From: Clostridia bacterium
Lineage (GTDB): Bacteria > Bacillota > Clostridia > Christensenellales > Borkfalkiaceae
Length of the DNA stretch: 11,060 nt
Assembly (NCBI GenBank): GCA_017646945.1
Contig: JAGCLN010000210.1
Coordinates: 1-11,060 of the forward strand
Direction: 5' to 3'
Shown here: positions 6,395 to 11,060 of the stretch, piece by piece
Layout: every line of letters starts with the position of its first letter
Numbering within the stretch: position 1 is the stretch's first letter
Notes under the pieces: model-generated
Databases searched by the model: none
What the model was told of the DNA's origin: nothing
What the model saw: only the letters and a program-made list of their open reading frames with translations
Position numbers and translations under genes: made by a program

Positions 6395-8371
6395 ATGAGA
6401 ATTGCACTTGCAGGCAACCCCAATAGTGGAAAGACCACGATGTTCAATTCGCTCACCGGCAGTAATGAAAAGGTGGGTAACTGGGCAGGTGTTACCGTTG
6501 ATAAAAAAGAGCATACCGTTAAAAAGGCTTTCACACAAGGCAGAGATATAATTGCGGTAGACCTTCCGGGCGCATATTCGATGAGTCCTTACACTCAGGA
6601 AGAAACTATCACTTCAAGTTACGTTAAAAACGAAAAGCCAGATGCGATTATAAATATAGTTGACGGAACTAATCTTAGCCGCAGTCTTTTCTTTACCACT
6701 CAACTTTTAGAACTTGGTATCCCTGTAGTTGTAGCCCTTAACAAATCTGATATAAACAAGAAAAGGCAAACCGTTATTGATAAAGACCTATTGTCTAAAA
6801 AACTCGGTTGCCCCGTTATTGAAACCGTTTCTATTAAAGCAAGCGGACTTAAAAGCCTTGTTAAAACCGCTATTGAAGTTTCTTCTTTAAGGCAAAAAGC
6901 CCCCTATATTCAAGGCGAAGTCGACCTAAGCAATAAAGATGCTGTTTTAGAAGCGGACAAAAAGCGTTTTGACTTTGTTAACGGCATTGTAAAACAAGTA
7001 GAAAAGCGTAAAATTAAAACGAAAGACTTTAACGTTCAAGATAAGATTGACAATATTATTACTAACAAGTGGGTAGGTCTTCCTATCTTTGCGGTAGTTA
7101 TGTTTTTAGTTTTCGGCATATCTCAAGCGTGGCTTGGTCCTTTCGTGGCGGATACTTTTGCCGGTTGGCTTGAAAAGGGGCAAGAGTATATTGCAGGCAA
7201 ACTTCCTGAAAACATTTGGTCTTCAATGCTCGTTGACGGTATTATCGGCGGTGTTATAGCCGTTGTAGGTTTTTTACCGCTCGTTATGATAATGTATTTC
7301 TTAATCGCGCTTTTGGAAGACTGCGGTTATATGGCAAGGGCATCGGTAGTATTAGACCCTATCTTCAAAAAGGTGGGGTTATCGGGAAAATCAATTATAC
7401 CTTTCGTTGTAGGCACGGGTTGTTCAATCCCCGGAATTATGGCGTGCAGGACTATTCGTAACGAACGCGAAAGAAGGTCGACCGCTATGCTCACACCATT
7501 TATGCCGTGCGGTGCAAAACTTCCGGTTATAGCACTGTTTGCAGGCGTATTTTTCGGTGATTCGGCGTGGGTTGGCGTAACGATGTATTTCGTTGGAATT
7601 ATTCTCATTTTGCTTTGCGCCCTTTTAATCAACGCGTTAAACGGTTACAAGGCTAAAAAGAACTTCTTTATAATCGAACTTCCCGAATACAAAATACCAA
7701 GTATTTTGGGCGCGGGAAAATCGATGCTTTCAAGGGCGTGGTCGTTTATCGTAAAAGCGGGAACTGTGATAATGGTTTGTAACTTTATAGTTCACGTAAT
7801 GCAAACTTTTGACTGGGCTTTTAACGTGGTTGATGCAAATCAGTCTATTCTTCACGATATATCAACGCCGTTCGCTTACATTTTAGCACCCGTAATAGGC
7901 GTATGCGCTTGGCAACTTGCGGCGTCTGCCGTTACAGGCTTTATCGCAAAGGAAAACGTGGTTGGAACGCTTGCAGTATGCTTTGGAATTTCCAACCTTA
8001 TTAGCGTTGACGAACTCGTTTTAGTAGAAGGCGCGGCGTCTTCCGTTGCAAGCGTGTTCGGTATAACTTCGGTAGGAGCGTTGGCGTTTTTAGCCTTCAA
8101 TTTATTCTCGCCACCCTGCTTTGCCGCAATCGGTGCTATGCGTAGTGAAATAAGCGAGAGAAAGTGGTTTTACGCAGGTATAGGTATTCAGTTTGCGGTA
8201 GGCTTTACCGTAGCGTTCTTAGTGTTTTTCTTTGGAACGCTTTTCACGGGTGGTAGTTTAGGCGCGGTATGGATGCCCGTTTTGGGTTGGGCAATCGTTT
8301 TATCGATAGTTGCCGTTTTTACTTTCGTAATCGTAAAGAAAAATAAATCTTTAAAAAGAGAGAACGCGTAA
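6395..8371 (+). CDS. feoB: Ferrous iron transporter B (FeoB), GTPase-coupled membrane transporter
   Basis: FeoB imports Fe(II) across the cytoplasmic membrane. This 658-residue copy has an N-terminal G domain with G1 GNPNSGKTT (7-15), the G2 Thr within GNWAGVTV (28-35), G3 DLPG (56-59), G4 NKSD (116-119) and a G5-like SIKASG (146-151). A helical linker (about 165-225) follows, then a polytopic membrane domain from about residue 228 to 647. The conserved FeoB pore and gate segments are present: GTGCSIPGIMACRT (340-353), PCGAKLPVIALF (371-382) and FSPPCFAAIGAMR (571-583). Length is within the family range, shorter than the 773-residue E. coli protein. ATG 6395 has AAGGAG (6384-6389) at 5-base spacing. 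The gene lies between feoA and the small Cys-rich gene 2 bases downstream. No frameshift or missing motif is seen. Confidence 0.97.
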   Translation: MRIALAGNPNSGKTTMFNSLTGSNEKVGNWAGVTVDKKEHTVKKAFTQGRDIIAVDLPGAYSMSPYTQEETITSSYVKNEKPDAIINIVDGTNLSRSLFFTTQLLELGIPVVVALNKSDINKKRQTVIDKDLLSKKLGCPVIETVSIKASGLKSLVKTAIEVSSLRQKAPYIQGEVDLSNKDAVLEADKKRFDFVNGIVKQVEKRKIKTKDFNVQDKIDNIITNKWVGLPIFAVVMFLVFGISQAWLGPFVADTFAGWLEKGQEYIAGKLPENIWSSMLVDGIIGGVIAVVGFLPLVMIMYFLIALLEDCGYMARASVVLDPIFKKVGLSGKSIIPFVVGTGCSIPGIMACRTIRNERERRSTAMLTPFMPCGAKLPVIALFAGVFFGDSAWVGVTMYFVGIILILLCALLINALNGYKAKKNFFIIELPEYKIPSILGAGKSMLSRAWSFIVKAGTVIMVCNFIVHVMQTFDWAFNVVDANQSILHDISTPFAYILAPVIGVCAWQLAASAVTGFIAKENVVGTLAVCFGISNLISVDELVLVEGAASSVASVFGITSVGALAFLAFNLFSPPCFAAIGAMRSEISERKWFYAGIGIQFAVGFTVAFLVFFFGTLFTGGSLGAVWMPVLGWAIVLSIVAVFTFVIVKKNKSLKRENA

Positions 8372-8373
8372 TT

Positions 8374-8532
8374 ATGTTTAAAACGATTTTAGTAATAATA
8401 TCAATCGCGCTTATACTTGGCGGAGCGATTTTATACATAATTTTATCGCTCAAAAAAGGCAAAAAGTGTATCGGTTGTCCGTATGCTCAAAGTTGCGCTA
8501 AAAAATCTTGCGCTACCAAGGAAGATAAATAA
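8374..8532 (+). CDS. FeoB-associated Cys-rich membrane protein (small)
   Basis: A 52-residue reading frame begins 2 bases after the feoB stop. It has one N-terminal membrane helix (about residues 4-25, ILVIISIALILGGAILYIIL) and a basic, Cys-rich tail KKCIGCPYAQSCAKKSCATK with Cys at 32, 35, 41 and 46. This matches the small FeoB-associated Cys-rich proteins found after feoB in many Firmicutes. The cysteines probably face the cytoplasm and could bind iron or another metal, but the function is not established. It has only a weak AGAG ribosome binding site, so translation is probably coupled to feoB. A terminator starts 2 bases after the stop codon, which makes it the last gene of the feo operon. 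Confidence 0.88.
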   Translation: MFKTILVIISIALILGGAILYIILSLKKGKKCIGCPYAQSCAKKSCATKEDK

Positions 8533-8534
8533 CG

Positions 8535-8563
8535 AAAGGCTTGAAAAAAATCAAGCCTTTTTT
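8535..8563 (+). terminator. Rho-independent terminator of the feo operon
   Basis: AAAGGCTTGA (8535-8544) pairs perfectly with TCAAGCCTTT (8551-8560) around a 6-base A loop, and T residues continue to 8563. Confidence 0.92.
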
Positions 8564-8574
8564 AATTTTCCGTA

Positions 8575-8603
8575 TTGACTTTTTATAGCGATTGTTTTAC
8601 AAT
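8575..8603 (+). promoter_or_regulatory. Promoter of the ceramidase-like gene
   Basis: TTGACT (8575-8580) and TACAAT (8598-8603) are spaced by exactly 17 bases, giving two 5-of-6 matches. The likely start is near 8610. It lies directly after the feo terminator, so the gene is probably transcribed alone. Confidence 0.75.
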
Positions 8604-8619
8604 CTTTTTGTAATAACAA
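8592..8619 (+). promoter_or_regulatory. Imperfect palindrome over the -10 region and transcription start
   Basis: TTGTTTTACAA (8592-8602) and TTGTAATAACAA (8608-8619) are inverted repeats differing by one extra base, with a 5-base centre. The site covers the -10 box and the predicted start, the typical position of a repressor operator. The regulator is unknown, and A/T-rich chance similarity is possible. Confidence 0.35.
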
Positions 8620-8635
8620 AAAAGGATGTATTTTT

Positions 8636-9979
8636 ATGAAAACAGGTTACGCAAAACTTTGTATTAATCCGCCTTACGGCTTTCCTATGCTCGGCTACTA
8701 TATACCCCGTACCGTAAAGGGTGTTAACGATGATTTATGCGTTCGCGCAGTCGCGTTTGACGATGGCGTTAAGAGAGCGGTAGTTCTCGCCGTTGACGTA
8801 GCGGAATTTCCGCAAGAAATGTTCGATAATATTAAAAAACTTATTTCAGCTGACACGGGCGTTGAAAACGACGGTATCTTTATCAACTGTTCTCACACTC
8901 ACACCGGCCCCGTTTTAGGTACTGACCTTGGAACTAATTCTAAAAGCACGCCCGAGTACGAATCGTTTATCGTAAACACGGCGAGAGACGCTGCCGTTTA
9001 CGCTTTTCAAGACCTTAAAGAGAGTGAGTTTAGCGTAGCTAAAACAGAAGCGAAAGGCGTATCTTTCGTTCGCCGTTATCGTATGAAAGACGGGTCTGTT
9101 GCAACAAACCCCGGCGTTAAAAACCCGAATATCGACCACGCCTTAGGCACGCCTAACGAAACCGTTAGAGTGGTTAAAATTAAAAGGGTTGGCGGTGAAG
9201 ACATAGTTTTCGTTAACTTTGGCACTCACCCCGATAGCGTAGGCGGTGAATTTTTATCCGCCGACTATATGGGCGTTGTTTGTAAAACGCTTGAAAATGC
9301 GCTTGGCAATACCAAATGCGCTTTCCTTTTAGGTCCGCAAGGTGACGTTAACCACGTTAACGTAAACCCCACCGAAGAAGAATCGGCAATTTCGGTTATT
9401 GACTTTGATAGCGTTCCAAGAAGTTACGCTCACGCCGAATATATGGGCAGAAAGATTGCAGGCGCGGTGCTTTCCGTAATTTCTGTAACAAAGCCCGTTA
9501 AAACGGATAAAATTGAATATATAACCACAACTATCGACCTTCCTTCAAATCAAGAAAACGATAAACTTGAAGAAGCAAGATATATCTATCAAATGTTCTT
9601 GGACGGTAGGTCGAACGAACTTCCGTATAAGGAAATGGCTTTAACTACCGCGGTTGCAAGGGCAAAGCGTATCATTATGCTTGAAAACGGCCCCGATAGT
9701 TACCCCTTTAACTTCTCGGCAATCAAGCTTGGCGACTTAGTGTTTGCAGGTATCGGTGGCGAACCGTTTACCGAAATCGGCACGAGAATTTGCGCCGACT
9801 CACCCTTTGCCGAAACCGTTCTTTGTTGCTTAACTAATACTTCGGGCGGATATATTCCCACAAGCAAGTCTTACGACGAGGGTGGTTACGAGGCAGGCGC
9901 TACCGTTCTTAAAAAGGGCAGTGACGATATAATGGTAGACGGGATGGTTAAAATGCTTAACGAACTTTACAATAAATAA
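8636..9979 (+). CDS. Neutral/alkaline ceramidase-like protein, cytoplasmic
   Basis: The 447-residue protein matches the N-terminal catalytic domain of the neutral/alkaline non-lysosomal ceramidase family (zinc amidohydrolases). Visible signatures are FINCSHTHTGP (82-92), FGTHPD (195-200), GPQGDVN (233-239), GGEPF (374-378) and the GGYIPTSKSY...GGYE block (404-419). By analogy with Pseudomonas ceramidase, recalled from memory, the zinc ligands would be H87, H198, E376 and Y413; the 37-residue E-to-Y spacing agrees. The serine of the usual GDVSPN motif is Asn239 here, and there is no signal peptide and no room for the C-terminal Ig-like domain of the 650-750-residue secreted enzymes. It is therefore probably a cytoplasmic hydrolase of unknown substrate rather than a proven ceramidase. 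ATG 8636 has AAAGGA (8621-8626) at 9-base spacing. It stands alone between its own promoter and the promoter of the next gene. Confidence 0.88.
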   Translation: MKTGYAKLCINPPYGFPMLGYYIPRTVKGVNDDLCVRAVAFDDGVKRAVVLAVDVAEFPQEMFDNIKKLISADTGVENDGIFINCSHTHTGPVLGTDLGTNSKSTPEYESFIVNTARDAAVYAFQDLKESEFSVAKTEAKGVSFVRRYRMKDGSVATNPGVKNPNIDHALGTPNETVRVVKIKRVGGEDIVFVNFGTHPDSVGGEFLSADYMGVVCKTLENALGNTKCAFLLGPQGDVNHVNVNPTEEESAISVIDFDSVPRSYAHAEYMGRKIAGAVLSVISVTKPVKTDKIEYITTTIDLPSNQENDKLEEARYIYQMFLDGRSNELPYKEMALTTAVARAKRIIMLENGPDSYPFNFSAIKLGDLVFAGIGGEPFTEIGTRICADSPFAETVLCCLTNTSGGYIPTSKSYDEGGYEAGATVLKKGSDDIMVDGMVKMLNELYNK

Positions 9980-9994
9980 AATTTGTGTTAAACT
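9966..9994 (+). promoter_or_regulatory. Promoter of the DtxR-family regulator gene
   Basis: TTTACA (9966-9971) and TAAACT (9989-9994) are 17 bases apart, and a TG one base upstream of the -10 gives an extended -10. The -35 lies within the end of the preceding coding region. Confidence 0.5.
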
Positions 9995-10004
9995 ATAAAT
10001 AGTT
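9991..10004 (+). promoter_or_regulatory. Palindrome in the regulator's own promoter
   Basis: AACTAT-AA-ATAGTT is a perfect inverted repeat that overlaps the -10 box and the predicted transcription start of the DtxR-type gene. Its arms differ from those of the feo palindromes, so it may be an autoregulatory site with other specificity, a site for another factor, or chance in A/T-rich DNA. Confidence 0.35.
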
Positions 10005-10022
10005 AAATTTAAGGAGTGGAAT

Positions 10023-10385
10023 ATGAGATATCGCGAATCGGAAGAAATGTATCTTGAAACGATACTATTATTAAAAAAGAAGATTTCTTGCGTGCGTTCT
10101 ATCGACATAGCGACCGAACTTAACTATTCTCGCCCAAGCGTATCAAGGGCGGTTAACCTTTTGCAAAACAACGGCTATATAGTAATAGCCAAGAACGGCG
10201 AAATAAACTTTACTGAAATCGGCTTAAAAAAGGCGACTGAGATTCAAGAACGCCACAGCGTTATTACAGACGTGTTTATGAAGATAGGCGCGGATAGAGA
10301 AGTTGCCGAAGAAAACGCTTGTAGAGTAGAGCACGTTATTACCGCCGAACTAATGCAAGTTTTAAAAGACTTTTTAATAAAATGA
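10023..10385 (+). CDS. DtxR-family metal-dependent transcriptional repressor (short form)
   Basis: This 120-residue protein has the N-terminal winged helix-turn-helix of the DtxR/MntR family (about 5-65, recognition helix near SRPSVSRAVNLL, 36-47) and the metal-binding and dimerisation domain (about 68-120, with ERHSVITDVF and ENACRVEHVI). Compared with Corynebacterium DtxR as I recall it, the second metal site is M9, C100, E103, H104, equal to DtxR Met10, Cys102, Glu105, His106. MntR has Asp at the Met position and no Cys, so the site suggests iron sensing. Of the ancillary site, H78 is kept, while T82 and E96 replace Glu83 and His98. The C-terminal SH3-like domain is absent, as in many short clostridial members. 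ATG 10023 has AAGGAG (10011-10016) at 6-base spacing. Its likely targets include the feo leaders 3.6-4 kb upstream. Confidence 0.92.
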   Translation: MRYRESEEMYLETILLLKKKISCVRSIDIATELNYSRPSVSRAVNLLQNNGYIVIAKNGEINFTEIGLKKATEIQERHSVITDVFMKIGADREVAEENACRVEHVITAELMQVLKDFLIK

Positions 10386-10414
10386 AAAAAAGGAGCGAAC
10401 CCGCTCCTTTTTTT
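10385..10414 (+). terminator. Rho-independent terminator overlapping the regulator stop codon
   Basis: AGGAGCG (10391-10397) pairs with CGCTCCT (10402-10408) around the loop AACC. The stem extends by an A-run (10385-10390) pairing with the T-run (to 10414). The left arm starts at the last base of the stop codon. Confidence 0.92.
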
Positions 10415-10427
10415 ATTATATAAAAAC

Positions 10428-10456
10428 TTGACTTATAAAAATTTAGAGAGTATAAT
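10428..10456 (+). promoter_or_regulatory. Promoter of the OFA-family transporter gene
   Basis: TTGACT (10428-10433) and a consensus TATAAT (10451-10456) are separated by 17 bases. A weak inverted repeat TTGTG-N7-CACAA (10463-10479) follows in the leader and might be an operator. Confidence 0.8.
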
Positions 10457-10491
10457 TTGTAATTGTGTGATTTGCACAAACGAGGTAATTT

Positions 10492-11060
10492 ATGAAAAAT
10501 TTATCTAATAAATGGACAAGGGCTGCTATTCCCGCGTTATTGCTTCACGCAAGTATCGGTACGGTATATTGCTGGTCAATTTTCAGTACGGAATTTAAAG
10601 CGCTTGGCACTTATAATATGGACCTTCTTGGTTGGGCGTTCAGTTTAGCGATTTTCTTCCTTGGTATGAGCGCTGCTTTCCTTGGCAACTTTGTTGAAAA
10701 GGATATTCATAAAGCAAGTTTAATCGCAACGATTTGTTTCGTTGTGGGTATTGCCGGCACGGGCTTAGCCGTAAGGCTTGAAAGCGTTTGGCTTATCTTG
10801 TTATTCTACGGCGTAATCATGGGCTTTGGTTTAGGCCTTGGTTACCTTTCACCCGTAAAGACCTTAATGCTTTGGTTTAAGGATAAAAAAGGCTTGGCTA
10901 CCGGTTTAGCAGTTGCGGGCTTCGGTGCGGCAAAGATGATTTTCGCACCCGTTATCGAGTGGGTTATTTCTCTTGCAGGTCTTGAATTTTCATTCTATAT
11001 CTTATCGGCAGTTTGGTTCGTAATGATGTTTACCGGGCACTTACTTCTTAAAAAGCCTGA
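10492..11060 (+). CDS. OFA-family major facilitator transporter (5' part)
   Basis: The gene starts at ATG 10492, with GAGG (10482-10485) at 6-base spacing, and runs off the right edge after 189 complete codons. The visible part has about six hydrophobic helices (near residues 12-32, 48-66, 75-95, 98-120, 134-158, 166-186), i.e. the N-terminal half of a 12-helix major facilitator. The segment from GLGYLSPVKTLMLWF (115-129) through KKGLATGLAVAGFGAA (132-147) is the characteristic cytoplasmic-loop motif of the oxalate:formate antiporter (OFA) family. Known members exchange or take up small carboxylates such as oxalate/formate; in anaerobes lacking oxalate genes nearby the substrate is usually unknown, and none is indicated here. 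It has its own promoter and is separated from the regulator gene by a terminator. Confidence 0.9.
   Translation, partial: MKNLSNKWTRAAIPALLLHASIGTVYCWSIFSTEFKALGTYNMDLLGWAFSLAIFFLGMSAAFLGNFVEKDIHKASLIATICFVVGIAGTGLAVRLESVWLILLFYGVIMGFGLGLGYLSPVKTLMLWFKDKKGLATGLAVAGFGAAKMIFAPVIEWVISLAGLEFSFYILSAVWFVMMFTGHLLLKKP

Noticed and set aside
9029..9043. TTTAGC-GTA-GCTAAA palindrome resembling the feo operators
   Set aside because: It is inside the ceramidase-like coding region, has a 3-base centre instead of 4, and has no promoter nearby. GTTAGC/TTAGC half-sites are common in these genes because of Val-Ser and Leu-Ala codon use.
10463..10479. Rex-type redox operator upstream of the OFA transporter
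   Set aside because: The Rex consensus (TTGTGA-type arms, 18 bases) does not fit: the arms are 5 bases, the total length is 17 and the inner bases do not match.
1..11060. Minus-strand reading frames, RNA genes, CRISPR arrays, insertion sequences
   Set aside because: All minus-strand open frames lie within well-supported plus-strand genes or terminators and lack ribosome binding sites or recognisable domains. I saw no tRNA-like cloverleaf, spaced direct repeats or transposase sequence.

Overview
The window reads as ordinary chromosome from an AT-leaning, low-GC Gram-positive-type anaerobe, most likely a gut Clostridia-like Firmicute. The evidence is strong AAGGAG-type ribosome binding sites, short hairpin + T-run terminators, sigma-A-like promoters, a BspA-type leucine-rich-repeat lipoprotein, a FeoA/FeoB ferrous iron system with the small Cys-rich partner, and an OFA-family transporter. 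Every gene I can support is on the + strand. I see no tRNA, rRNA, insertion sequence, prophage gene or CRISPR array. The taxonomic placement is an inference from gene content only.

Layout. (1) Bases 1-440: the 3' end of a nitroreductase-family gene, entering from the left edge, and its terminator. (2) Bases 476-5988: a probable transcription unit starting at a good promoter. It holds an unrecognised soluble protein, a CNNM/CBS/CorC-type membrane protein (HlyC/CorC family), a DUF1015 protein and a surface lipoprotein with BspA-type repeats, and it ends at a strong terminator. (3) Bases 6023-8563: the iron uptake operon feoA-feoB plus a 52-residue FeoB-associated Cys-rich membrane protein. It has its own promoter, repeated operator-like palindromes and a terminator. 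(4) Bases 8575-9979: a single gene for a cytoplasmic protein related to neutral ceramidases. (5) Bases 9966-10414: a short DtxR-family metal-dependent repressor with its own promoter and terminator. (6) Bases 10428-11060: the start of an OFA-family major facilitator transporter, cut by the right edge.

The most coherent story is iron homeostasis. The leaders of feoA and feoB carry the same inverted repeat (TTAGC-N4-GCTAA core), in the same position relative to the likely promoter and the start codon. A DtxR-type repressor is encoded about 1.5 kb downstream of the feo operon. Its predicted metal-site residues (Met9, Cys100, Glu103, His104) match the iron-sensing DtxR/IdeR pattern rather than the manganese-sensing MntR pattern. 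I infer that this regulator, or a paralogue, represses feoA and feoB separately through those palindromes. I found nothing that amounts to a wholly new system. The items most worth following are this candidate iron regulon, the Ser-to-Asn change in the ceramidase-like protein, and the unrecognised protein at the head of the second transcription unit.
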